From assembly GCF_029581275.1 (NCBI RefSeq), contig NZ_CP120742.1:5890501-5954500 (forward strand): DNA of 64,000 nucleotides, read 5' to 3'. The notes beneath the pieces were generated by a model. That model saw only the letters and a program-made list of their open reading frames with translations, was not told where the DNA came from and searched no databases. The stretch comes from Micromonospora sp. WMMD1155 (GTDB taxonomy: Bacteria > Actinomycetota > Actinomycetes > Mycobacteriales > Micromonosporaceae). A program made the translations under genes and the position numbers. Positions 25,702 through 33,697 of this stretch are shown one piece after another; position 1 is the stretch's first letter, and every line of letters starts with the position of its first letter.

Positions 25702-26754
25702 ATGGTGACCGGTTACCCCCGCAGGACGAGCCCGCCGGCACCGTCCCGATGGCGGGCCATGGCGGGCTGGCAGAAGGCCATGGCCGCGCTTGCCCTGGTC
25801 TTCGCGGTGCTCTGCGCTGGCGTCGTCACGGTCGGCTTCGGTCTGAAGCACCGGTACGAGAGCCGGGTGCAGCGCGAGGACATCCTCGGTCGGGGCACCG
25901 GTCCCCACGACGAGCGCCGCTGGAAGTCGGGGCCCCTCAACCTGCTGCTGCTCGGGTCTGATTCCCGCGACGGTGAGCCGGACCAGGCGCTCTACCCGGG
26001 GCAGCGCTCGGACACCATCATGCTGGTGCACGTCAACGCCGCCCGGGACGCGGCCACCGTCGTCTCGATTCCCCGGGACAGTTACGTCGACATTCCGGCG
26101 GCCGGGGAGGAGTGGTCCGGCGGACTCAACAAGATCAATGCGGCGTTCGCCTTCGGCGGCGCCGCACTGGCCGCCGAGACGGTCGCCAAGCTCACCGGCG
26201 TCCCCCTGGACGGGGTACTGGTGGCCAACTTCGCCGCCGTCCGCAAGCTCGTGGACGCGGTGGGCACCATCAACGTCTGCCTGCCGTACCCGGTCACCTC
26301 CTCGGACACGAAGGTCACCTGGACCGCCGGCTGTCACGACCTGGACGGCAGGGCGGCCGACGACCTGATGCGGCAGCGGCACGGGGTGCCCGGCGGCGAC
26401 TTCGGGCGCATCTACGACCAGCATTTGGTGGTCCGTGCCCTCGCCGAACGTATCAGCGCGACGAGTCTGCTCACCAACCCGACGCGACTCGACCGGGTGC
26501 TCACCACGGCGGCCGAGTCGCTGGTCGTCGACCGTGACCTCGACCTGGCCGACCTCGCCCTCGCGGTACGCCGCGTCAAGCCCGAGACCGTTCAGTTCGT
26601 CACCGCCCCCGTCAGCGACGCCAACCTCCAGACCCCGGCTGGGTCCGCGGTACGGCTGGACGAGGTGAAGGCCCCGGCGCTCTTCGCGGCCGTACGCGAG
26701 GACCGCGTCGCGCAGTGGCTCGCGGCCAACCCGCAGACGGCGCCGGCCAACTAG
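25702..26754 (+). CDS. LytR-CpsA-Psr (LCP) family phosphotransferase
   Basis: 350 residues: a short basic cytoplasmic tail, one membrane helix (AMAALALVFAVLCAGVVTVGF, residues about 28-48) and an extracellular LCP domain. Key stretches are NLLLLGSDSRDG, RSDTIMLVHVN, VSIPRDSYVDIP and NKINAAFAFGG, which bind the polyprenyl-pyrophosphate donor. LCP enzymes transfer wall teichoic acid, arabinogalactan or capsule chains from undecaprenyl phosphate to peptidoglycan. The ATG at 25702 follows AGAGGTGG; upstream GTG 25693 is an alternative. The stop codon TAG is part of the CTAG target duplicated by the adjacent IS element, so the insertion left the protein intact. Confidence 0.9.
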   Translation: MVTGYPRRTSPPAPSRWRAMAGWQKAMAALALVFAVLCAGVVTVGFGLKHRYESRVQREDILGRGTGPHDERRWKSGPLNLLLLGSDSRDGEPDQALYPGQRSDTIMLVHVNAARDAATVVSIPRDSYVDIPAAGEEWSGGLNKINAAFAFGGAALAAETVAKLTGVPLDGVLVANFAAVRKLVDAVGTINVCLPYPVTSSDTKVTWTAGCHDLDGRAADDLMRQRHGVPGGDFGRIYDQHLVVRALAERISATSLLTNPTRLDRVLTTAAESLVVDRDLDLADLALAVRRVKPETVQFVTAPVSDANLQTPAGSAVRLDEVKAPALFAAVREDRVAQWLAANPQTAPAN

Positions 26755-28186
26755 TAGTGCTTTGTTAGGTTCTGTGGCGTTTGTTGCGGTGTAAGGGTTT
26801 CACGGGTTGGTGGCAGGTGAGGCAGGCGCCGGTCCAGGTCGCGAGGAGTCGTTGCAGCTCGCGGATGACCGCATAAAGGGTCAGGCCGGCGCATCCGCTT
26901 TTGGGTCGAGGCGCAGTTCGGTGATGAACAGGTGCGCGGCGGTGGCCAGGGTGACGTGGCGGTGCCAGCCGATCCAGGAGCGGCCTTCGAAGTGGTCCAG
27001 GCCGAGGCCGGTCTTGAGTTCGCGGTAGTCATGTTCGATGCGCCAGCGGATCTTGCCGTAGCGGATCAGGTCGGTGTGGCTGGTGGTGGCAGGGAGGCTG
27101 GACAGCCAGTACTTCACCGGTTCGGCCTGGTCGTCGGGCCACTGGGCGATCAGCCACCGCTGCGGCAGGAGCCCGTTGGGGTCACGGGCGACGCGGTGTC
27201 CGGCCGGGCGGACTCGTAGGAAGATGAACTGGGAGCTCATCGTGCCTTTCGAGCCTTCCCGCCAGGTGATCGTTTCCGTGGCCGCTCGTCCAGCGGCGCG
27301 AATGTGCTCGACCAGGCTGACCGCAGTCTTCGGGTAGCGCGGGTCGGTGCGCGTCGGTGGGCGACCCCGCCCGGACCACACCCGCGTCACCGGCTGCACG
27401 TCTGATGTGTGGGCGAGGGCATCGCCTTTGACCTGCATGATGTAGTCGACGGACCGCTCGTCCAAAGCGCCGCGGAACTGGCTGTTATCGCCGTAGCCGG
27501 CGTCGGCTGCCAGCAACGGCGGGCGTAAATTTTGCTCGGCCAGCTCATCGAGCATCTCCACGACCATCGACCACTTCGGCCGGTGATGCTCATCGGCAGG
27601 TATCCCGCACCGGGACCGGCGAGCGATCACCTCAGGGCGGTCAGCCTCGTCAACAGCCTGGTCGTCCCACGACGTCGGCAAGAACAACCGCCAATCCAGC
27701 GGACACGACGCGGCGTCAGTGACGGCGTGGACACTCACCCCGATCTGGCAGTTCGCGACCTTGCCCAACGTGCCGGAGTACTGCCTGGCCACGCCCGGCG
27801 AGCCCTTGCCGTCTTTCGGGAAACCGGTGTCGTCGACCACCCACACCACCGGAGCGACCACCTCGACCGCCCGACGGGCCAACCGCATCCGCACCGCCTC
27901 GGTGTCCCACGTCGAGGTCGTCACGAACTGTTGCAGCCCCTGATGATCCACCCCAAGCCGATCCGCCATCGGCTGCATCGACTTACGCCGCCCGTCCAGC
28001 AACAGCCCTCGCAGATACGTCTCACCCTTGGCCCGCTGATCCGAGCGCACCAAAGGGGTGAACACATCCACGGCGAACGCCTCAAGCCGTTGCCGCACAA
28101 CCAAAAGCTCGTCAGGAGTCACCGCAACATCGAACTACTCAGACCGCCCCGATGACCCCACGACACGCCGACCTAACAAAGCACTA
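26755..28186 (-). mobile_element. IS701-family insertion sequence, complete
   Basis: A 1432-bp element with perfect 16-bp terminal inverted repeats: TAGTGCTTTGTTAGGT at 26755-26770 and its reverse complement at 28171-28186. It is flanked by a 4-bp direct repeat CTAG (26751-26754 and 28187-28190), the target duplication typical of the IS701 family. It carries one transposase gene on the minus strand. Perfect ends and an intact frame indicate recent, possibly active, transposition. The left CTAG contains the LCP stop codon. Confidence 0.93.
26881..28122 (-). CDS. IS701 family transposase
   Basis: A 413-residue DDE transposase. The N-terminal part contains RAKGETYLRGLLLDGRRKSMQPMADRLG, given here as RAKGETYLRGLLLDG followed by RRKSMQPMADRLG. 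The first catalytic Asp lies in VWVVDDTGFPKDG, the second in LLAADAGYGDN and the Glu in KIRWRIEHDYRELK. The GTG start at 28122 lacks a strong ribosome site, as is usual for transposases. The frame is uninterrupted and shows no decay. Confidence 0.92.
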   Translation of the reverse strand: MTPDELLVVRQRLEAFAVDVFTPLVRSDQRAKGETYLRGLLLDGRRKSMQPMADRLGVDHQGLQQFVTTSTWDTEAVRMRLARRAVEVVAPVVWVVDDTGFPKDGKGSPGVARQYSGTLGKVANCQIGVSVHAVTDAASCPLDWRLFLPTSWDDQAVDEADRPEVIARRSRCGIPADEHHRPKWSMVVEMLDELAEQNLRPPLLAADAGYGDNSQFRGALDERSVDYIMQVKGDALAHTSDVQPVTRVWSGRGRPPTRTDPRYPKTAVSLVEHIRAAGRAATETITWREGSKGTMSSQFIFLRVRPAGHRVARDPNGLLPQRWLIAQWPDDQAEPVKYWLSSLPATTSHTDLIRYGKIRWRIEHDYRELKTGLGLDHFEGRSWIGWHRHVTLATAAHLFITELRLDPKADAPA

Positions 28187-28189
28187 CTA

Positions 28190-28353
28190 GGGCGTGTGTC
28201 AAAGCCCCTGGCCGGCCTGCGGCGGGCCCAGACGACGCCCGGCTGCGTTGGAGATGGGCCCGGATACAACACCGGTATCCGAGCCCATCTCCGCCTCGCC
28301 GGATCGCCGCCTGGACTCCGCCTCGGCTCGACCGAGGACTTTGACACACGCCC
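28190..28353. mobile_element. MITE-like element with 15-bp terminal inverted repeats
   Basis: GGGCGTGTGTCAAAG at 28190-28204 is repeated as a perfect reverse complement at 28339-28353. An internal hairpin (near-perfect 18-bp arms starting GGAGATGGGC and ending GCCCATCTCC) lies between them. The 164 bp hold no gene. CTAG on the left and CTAA on the right suggest a CTA-type target duplication, as for IS5-family relatives. It is probably a non-autonomous element mobilised by a transposase elsewhere. Confidence 0.65.
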
Positions 28354-28404
28354 TAAGCCGCGCCGCCCGCCGCGCGGCACGACAAAACCAACGGGGTACG
28401 ACGA

Positions 28405-28439
28405 GACGCGCCGCCCCGATCACGTCCGGGCGGCGCGTC
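28405..28439 (-). terminator. Hairpin downstream of the exopolysaccharide operon
   Basis: Arms GACGCGCCGCCC (28405-28416) and its exact complement (28428-28439) flank an 11-nt loop. On the minus strand a T-rich stretch (TTGGTTTTG) follows shortly. It would stop transcription arriving from the exopolysaccharide operon. Confidence 0.55.
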
Positions 28440-28484
28440 GCAGCAGGGCGGACAGTTCCCGGTGCGTGCGGCGGACGCGGTCGT

Positions 28485-28532
28485 GAGCGGCATACCGCAG
28501 AGGCATAGATATGACTCTGAGGTATACCGCTC
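28485..28532. repeat. 48-bp dispersed palindrome, copy 1 (3 mismatches)
   Basis: Two 23-nt arms (28485-28507, 28510-28532) around a 2-nt centre, with three mismatched pairs. The right arm contains TATGACTCTGAGGTATACC, identical to the copy at 63671-63718. It lies just beyond the last gene of the exopolysaccharide operon. Function unknown. Confidence 0.8.
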
Positions 28533-28583
28533 ACCGGCACATCGACACGGCGGGCAGCCAGAGCGGATGGCCGGCGCCCTCGT

Positions 28584-29447
28584 TCAGCGCGTCCGCTGCC
28601 AGTAGCGGCACGTCCAGTCGACCTGGTGCAGCTCGTCCTCGATGCCTTGTTCGGCACGGAAGTCGTCGACGGCCTGCTTGCACCCGCGTACGGCGTGGTA
28701 GTCGTCGATGATCACGTACCCACCGACCGACAGCTTCGGGTAGAGCGAGCGCAGCGCCACCATCGTCGAGTCGTAGAGGTCCCCGTCGAGACGCATCACC
28801 GCCAGGCGTTCCACCGGCGCGGTGGGCAGGGTGTCCGAGAACCAACCCTTGAGGAAGCGGACCTGGTCGTCGAGGAGCCCGTACCGTTCGAAGTTCTTCT
28901 GCACCTGCTCCTGTGACACGGCCAGGAAGGGCACCTGCCACAGCGCGTCCTCGACGTCCTCGACCCGTCTGGGGTCCGGCTTGGGTAGACCGCGGAACGA
29001 GTCCGCGACCCACACCGTGCGGTCCCGGTCACCGTAGGCGCGCAGCATCCCACGCATGAAGATGGTCGCGCCGCCCCGCCACACCCCGGTCTCGATCAGG
29101 TCGCCGGGCACGCCCCGGTCCAGCACGTCCGCGATGCACTGCTCCAGGTTGTCCAGCCGGCGCAGACCGATCATCGTGTCGGCCTCCGGCGGCCAGTCCC
29201 GGCCGTTGGCCCGGGCCTCCGCGTCGAACGGGAACTGGAGCACCAGCTCCAGCCCCCTGCGCTGCAGCAGGTACCGGCCGCGTTGGTAGAGCCTGCCGTG
29301 CAGGGAACCCCTTCGCGGCTGGTAGGGCATCCACGTCTCGCGGAAGACGTACCTGGTCAACGCCTTCTTGAGCAGGTCGCAGTAGAGCGCGCGGGGATCG
29401 TCCAGCATCGGCTCGGACGACTGGGTCGGCGCCAACATCTCACTCAT
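28584..29447 (-). CDS. TylF/MycF-family O-methyltransferase
   Basis: 287 residues of the TylF (macrocin O-methyltransferase) family, which methylate sugar hydroxyls using S-adenosylmethionine and Mg2+. Visible marks are GDLIETGVWRGGATIFMRGML (motif I, about residues 117-137), VWVADSFRGLPKPDP, LDGDLYDSTMVAL and VIIDDYHAVRGCKQAVDDF, with the metal-binding aspartates. The ATG at 29447 has AAGGAG 7 nt upstream; TTG 29453 is less likely. It closes the exopolysaccharide operon, 79 bp after the Wzz-like gene, so methylation of a glycan sugar is likely. Confidence 0.85.
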   Translation of the reverse strand: MSEMLAPTQSSEPMLDDPRALYCDLLKKALTRYVFRETWMPYQPRRGSLHGRLYQRGRYLLQRRGLELVLQFPFDAEARANGRDWPPEADTMIGLRRLDNLEQCIADVLDRGVPGDLIETGVWRGGATIFMRGMLRAYGDRDRTVWVADSFRGLPKPDPRRVEDVEDALWQVPFLAVSQEQVQKNFERYGLLDDQVRFLKGWFSDTLPTAPVERLAVMRLDGDLYDSTMVALRSLYPKLSVGGYVIIDDYHAVRGCKQAVDDFRAEQGIEDELHQVDWTCRYWQRTR

Positions 29448-29526
29448 CGGCAATCTCCTTGTTCGGTGTCTCTGCTCGGCGACTGGCGGCCCGCCTCGGG
29501 GCGTGCGGCCAGCCGTCCCTCGTTCG

Positions 29527-31551
29527 TCAGCCCCAACGTTCGGCTTCGCCGACGGCGACCGCGCGGCGCAGCACGATGGACGTGGAAGGGAGTCGTTCCG
29601 TAGCCGGTCGTCCAGCGGGCAGGAGCTCCCGCCCGTAGGTCGACCACCGGCCCGCCGGGTCCGGGATGGGCGTCTGCGGGGACGACGGTGGCGTCACGGG
29701 CTCGGCCGTCGCCGACCGCCAGGTCGCCTCGGGCAGGGCCAGTGGCCGTCCGAGCACGCTCACCCCGGCAGCGCCGCCCCGGGCCGGCGAGCCTTTCACG
29801 TGCTCGGTAGCGCCTGGCACGTCGGTCACCACCGGGTTGGGCTCGGTGATGGCGTCCTCGATGCGGGTCGGCCTGACCGGCATCTGAGGGAGGCGGTCAT
29901 TCGCGTCACCCGCACTCTGCTCCACCGGGGCCGGCAGCTCCACCGGGGCCGGCCGCTCGACCGGCTTCGTCCGCTCGACCGGCTTCGTCCGCTCGACCGG
30001 CTTCGTCCGCTCGACCGGCTTTGCCCGCTCGACCGGCGTCGGCCGATCGGCGGCGGTGCCTGCGACCGTCCTTGCGGACGGGCGGACCGATCCGCCCGAG
30101 TCTCCGGGCTGCCGGCGATGCCGCCCGCCAGTGCTGCCCGGGGAGTCCTCGACGAGCGCGCTGACCAGCTCCCGGATGACCGCGCCCGACCTCGCCGACG
30201 GCACCGACACGGTGTCGTGCACCACGTCCGGCGTCGGAGTCGGTTGCTGACCGGCCGACCGGTTGTCCGTACGCGCCTCCGCGCCGATCACCACGACACC
30301 GGCCAGGGGGAGCCCGAGCCGCTGCACGAGCCGGGCTGCCCGCGTACCGTCGTCGACGTTCGTCCGTCCGGCCCGGATGACCAGCAGCACACCGTCGGCG
30401 TGCTGGGCGAAGGCGGAGATCTCCCGTCCGGCCAGGATCGGCGGCGCGTGTACGAGCACGCAGTCCTCGTCCTCGCCCAACGCGTTGAGAAGTCCGCCGA
30501 GTTCGTGCAGGGCCTGCGTGTCGGCGCCCTCGCGGGGTTCGGCCGGCAGCACGGTCAGGGTGGGGAAGTCGACCAGGCGCACCGGAGAGCACTTCTGGGT
30601 GAGGACCTGTTGCCAGGTGTGTGGCGCCTCCGGGAAGTGGCCGGACAACACCGGATCCCGTACCGCCCCGTCCACCAGGGTGGCCCGGCAGTGCTCGTCG
30701 GACAGACCGAGCCCGAGCAGCGCGGTCACCAGCGCCTTGCCGTCGTCGTCGTGGGCGCTGGTGACCAGCAGCCTCCGGCGCGGCAACGGGGCGGTGAGCA
30801 CACTGAGCGTCGAGATCGTGGCGCGTACGGCGTCGGTGACGTCGGCGCGCGCGTAGAGCGCGTTCGCGTGGTGACGGGAGAACCGGCGTGGCAGCTTCGG
30901 CAGCACGCCGAGGACCGGCAGCCCCAGGCGCGTCTCGACCTGCCCGACATCGCGCAGTCGGCTGTCGAACCGGTCGCGCAGGAGCGTTGCGCCCCAGCCG
31001 GCCAGCAGTCCGGCCAGAGCCCCGAGCACGCCGTTCAACAGCGGTTTCGGGAAGGCGGGGGTGGTAGGCGCGCTCGCGGTGTCGAGCACCCGGGCGCTGA
31101 TGCTGGTCGAGCCACCCATCTCCAGTCGGCTCAGGCGTTCGCTGGCGGCACGGGAGGCCACGTTCGCGATCGCGGCGGCCTGGGCCCCCGAGCCGGCGCT
31201 CGCGTGCACGGTGATGATCTGTAGACCGAGTTCGTACTCACCGCTGACGTGGCCGAGCACCGCGTGCTCGGGCAGCCGCAGCGTGCGCGCCGTCTCGATC
31301 GCGACCTCCCGAGAGCCGACGAGCCGGGCGATGGTGGGTGTGAGGTTCTGCGCGAGAGTCAGATCCGTGGGCTGGCTCCCGTCGGCCTGTTCGGCGCTGA
31401 CCAGGACGGACGCCTCGGCCTCGTAGCGGGCCGGTAGGAGTGCGGTGACCCCCTGGGCGGCGGCCAGGCCCGCGCACAGGCCGATCAGCGGTACGCCCAC
31501 GCGGCGCCAGGAGGCACCGAGCAGACCCTTGACATCTATCGACGCGCTCAT
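29527..31551 (-). CDS. Wzz/BY-kinase-like chain-length protein with degenerate ATP site
   Basis: 674 residues. An N-terminal Wzz-like part has two membrane helices (about 18-38 and 180-200) around an extracellular loop. It is followed by a CpsD/BY-kinase-like domain (about 250-430). Walker A is altered (TSAHDDDGKALV instead of GxxGEGKS/T) and Walker A' lacks its second aspartate (LVDGAVRDP), so ATP hydrolysis is doubtful. The last 250 residues are low-complexity with five KPVER-like repeats and no terminal tyrosine cluster. It probably sets polymer length as a pseudokinase scaffold. It ends the ATGA-coupled run of genes. Confidence 0.8.
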   Translation of the reverse strand: MSASIDVKGLLGASWRRVGVPLIGLCAGLAAAQGVTALLPARYEAEASVLVSAEQADGSQPTDLTLAQNLTPTIARLVGSREVAIETARTLRLPEHAVLGHVSGEYELGLQIITVHASAGSGAQAAAIANVASRAASERLSRLEMGGSTSISARVLDTASAPTTPAFPKPLLNGVLGALAGLLAGWGATLLRDRFDSRLRDVGQVETRLGLPVLGVLPKLPRRFSRHHANALYARADVTDAVRATISTLSVLTAPLPRRRLLVTSAHDDDGKALVTALLGLGLSDEHCRATLVDGAVRDPVLSGHFPEAPHTWQQVLTQKCSPVRLVDFPTLTVLPAEPREGADTQALHELGGLLNALGEDEDCVLVHAPPILAGREISAFAQHADGVLLVIRAGRTNVDDGTRAARLVQRLGLPLAGVVVIGAEARTDNRSAGQQPTPTPDVVHDTVSVPSARSGAVIRELVSALVEDSPGSTGGRHRRQPGDSGGSVRPSARTVAGTAADRPTPVERAKPVERTKPVERTKPVERTKPVERPAPVELPAPVEQSAGDANDRLPQMPVRPTRIEDAITEPNPVVTDVPGATEHVKGSPARGGAAGVSVLGRPLALPEATWRSATAEPVTPPSSPQTPIPDPAGRWSTYGRELLPAGRPATERLPSTSIVLRRAVAVGEAERWG
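29954..30043 (-). repeat. Five tandem 18-bp units encoding KPVER-type repeats
   Basis: The unit CGCTCGACCGGCTTCGTC is repeated exactly three times and then twice with changes. It encodes (R/T)KPVER-type hexapeptides in the low-complexity tail of the Wzz-like protein. Near-identity of the units suggests recent slippage and possible length variation between strains. Confidence 0.85.
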
Positions 31552-32750
31552 CAGGAGATCGCCTCTCTTGTTGAATGCCCGGCCTCGGCGGGCGGTGTGC
31601 GAAAGGGGCGAGTGGGGGACTGCAGCCCGCGCCAGGTGGCGCAGAGCGTGCCGGCGATGCGGCGCCAGTCGAACTCGGCGTCCGCTCGGCGCAGCCCCTG
31701 GTTTGCCAGGCGGCCGGCGAGTGAGGGATCGTCGCGCAGTCGGGCGAGGCGGGCCGCCAGTGCGGGTACGTCACCGGCGGGAAAGACCAGGCCCGCGTCG
31801 CCCACCACGTGGGGGATCTCGCCGACGTCGCTGCCGACCACCGGTACGCCGCACGCCATGGCCTCGACCAGCACCCGGCCGAACTGCTCACGCAGGGGGA
31901 TGCCGATCCACGGCAGGGTGTTGCGCTGCACCACCTCGACCGACGGCATCGCCAACACGTCCATCCGGTTCAGCAGCAAGGGCAGCTCGGCGTGCCCGGC
32001 CCAGCCGTGCCGGTGCACCCGGCCCGGCCGTCGCGCGGCCGCCCGTTCGATCTCGCCGTTCAGGCTGCCGTCCCCGACCAGTGACACGTCGCAGTCGATC
32101 AGTTCGGCGGCGCGCAGCAGGTCGGCCACGCCCTTGTGCGGTTCGAACCGCCCGACGAATCCGACAGTGAACGGGCGCATCGCCGCATCGGTGGTCAGCG
32201 GGCGGAAGACCCGGGTGTCCACGCCGAGCGGCACGATCGTCGCCGGACCTCGGTACCCCTTGACCCGCAACACCTTGAGCGCCTCAGGCGTGATCGGGAA
32301 GGCGTGGTCGACGGACAGGTAGGACTGCCGCTCGATCCGGGGAAAGGGCACCGGGAATCGGGTCACCACGTTCTGCGCGGCATACAGGGTGGTGGGCACC
32401 CCGGCCCAGCAGCGTTGACGCAGCCGCAGGGCCTGCCAGGTGGTGAGGTAGGCCGCCTCGCCGATGACGTGCAGGATGTCGGGGCGGGCGTTGGTCACGT
32501 CGTGGTGGCCGGGGAGTCGGAACAGCACCGAGGCCATGTGCCCGGTCAGCGACTCGCCGAGCAGGTGCGGCACGACGTGATACCGCAGGCGGCGGTGTCG
32601 CCCGGTGAGCCGGGCCAGCTCGCGCCGTGTCACCGGGGACACGTCCGCGGCGAGTACGGTCAGCGTGACGTCGGGCTGTTCACACAGCACGTCGAACAGG
32701 TCCGTCCAGTGTTCGGTGCGCTTGCCGACGACCGTGATCAGGACGTGCAT
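31551..32750 (-). CDS. Glycosyltransferase family 4
   Basis: A 399-residue GT-B enzyme. The N-terminal half binds the acceptor (MHVLITVVGKRTEHW; NARPDILHVIGEAAYLT). The C-terminal half has FTVGFVGRFEPHKGVADLL and the nucleotide-sugar EX7E motif in REQFGRVLVEAMACGVPVVG. It is retaining and cytosolic, adding one sugar to the lipid-linked repeat unit. The ATG at 32750 follows GAGGAG and overlaps the stop of the upstream GT2 gene (ATGA). Its own stop overlaps the Wzz-like start in the same way. Donor sugar unknown. Confidence 0.88.
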   Translation of the reverse strand: MHVLITVVGKRTEHWTDLFDVLCEQPDVTLTVLAADVSPVTRRELARLTGRHRRLRYHVVPHLLGESLTGHMASVLFRLPGHHDVTNARPDILHVIGEAAYLTTWQALRLRQRCWAGVPTTLYAAQNVVTRFPVPFPRIERQSYLSVDHAFPITPEALKVLRVKGYRGPATIVPLGVDTRVFRPLTTDAAMRPFTVGFVGRFEPHKGVADLLRAAELIDCDVSLVGDGSLNGEIERAAARRPGRVHRHGWAGHAELPLLLNRMDVLAMPSVEVVQRNTLPWIGIPLREQFGRVLVEAMACGVPVVGSDVGEIPHVVGDAGLVFPAGDVPALAARLARLRDDPSLAGRLANQGLRRADAEFDWRRIAGTLCATWRGLQSPTRPFRTPPAEAGHSTREAIS

Positions 32751-33697
32751 CACGCTCCTCCTCTCGTCTCTCCTCGGGTGATCGCGATGCGGCCGATACG
32801 GGTCCAGGCCCGCAGCCGAGCCGTCCCGGCTCGGGGTTGCAGGGGCATCCGCACACCGGCCAGACCGATACCGATCAGGGCGCGCAGCAGCACGGCACCG
32901 CGTACGGCGCGCAGGGTGCCGGTTCGGTGCCGGGCGAAGTACCGCAGCATGCTGCGGTACAGGTGGGGCCAGATCCAGGCGGGGTCGGAGCTGCTCGCGC
33001 CGCCGGTGTGCCGGGCGGTCACCGACGGCACGTAGAGCACCTCGGCGCCGCGCCGGGCGGCCTGGAGGCACAGTTCCTCGTCCTCGTAGTACAGGAAGTA
33101 GCCCTCGTCGAGCCCGCCGACCGCCTCGAACAGGTCCGTGCGTACCGCCAGGCAGGCTCCGGACACCCAGTCCACCGCCACCGGCTGCGATCCCCGTACG
33201 CAGGCGTCGTAGGCGGCCCTACGCTGTCGGCCGCTGAGCAGCCGGCGCAGCGCGACCGGTGCCAGCGACCCACCGAAGCGGCTGGCCAGCACCGTGCCCA
33301 GGGACTCGAACCGGTGCGCGCTGATCGCGATCCGGCCGTGCGCGTCGACGAGCCGCGGTCCCGCGACGCCCACCGACGGTCGACTCCTGATGACCCGGAC
33401 CAGCTCCGCGACCATGCCGGGGGTGACCACGCAATCCGGGTTGACCAGCAGGACGACGTCGGTGTCGATCCCGGCCGCGCCCCGGTTCACCGCGCTGGCG
33501 AAGCCGGTGTTGGTCGTGCTGGCGAGGACCTTCACCTCCGGGAAACGGCGCCGGACGAGCGCGACAGTGCTGTCGGTGGAGGCGTTGTCCACCAACCGCA
33601 TCGGCAGTCCCTCCTGCCGCAGCGCGGTCAGGGCGGCGACGATCTGCCGCTCCGAGTTGTGGGTCACCACGACGGCCGTGGCGTCGGCTTTTCTCAT
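32750..33697 (-). CDS. Glycosyltransferase family 2 (rhamnosyltransferase-like)
   Basis: 315 residues. A GT2 catalytic domain with AVVVTHNSERQIVAAL at the start, VDNASTDST, NTGFASAVNRG, the metal motif LLVNPDCVV and the general-base region GYFLYYEDEELCLQAARRG. It resembles WbbL-like rhamnosyltransferases. No membrane helix is evident. It overlaps both neighbours by 4 nt. The linked RmlD-like reductase would agree with a rhamnose donor, but the specificity is an inference. Confidence 0.88.
   Translation of the reverse strand: MRKADATAVVVTHNSERQIVAALTALRQEGLPMRLVDNASTDSTVALVRRRFPEVKVLASTTNTGFASAVNRGAAGIDTDVVLLVNPDCVVTPGMVAELVRVIRSRPSVGVAGPRLVDAHGRIAISAHRFESLGTVLASRFGGSLAPVALRRLLSGRQRRAAYDACVRGSQPVAVDWVSGACLAVRTDLFEAVGGLDEGYFLYYEDEELCLQAARRGAEVLYVPSVTARHTGGASSSDPAWIWPHLYRSMLRYFARHRTGTLRAVRGAVLLRALIGIGLAGVRMPLQPRAGTARLRAWTRIGRIAITRGETRGGA

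Noticed and set aside
28190..28355. Open frames across the region after the IS element
   Set aside because: They arise from inverted repeats of the MITE-like element and have no family similarity.
29954..30043. Regular 18-bp repeats that could suggest a CRISPR-like array
   Set aside because: The units are contiguous without spacers and stay in frame inside a protein gene.
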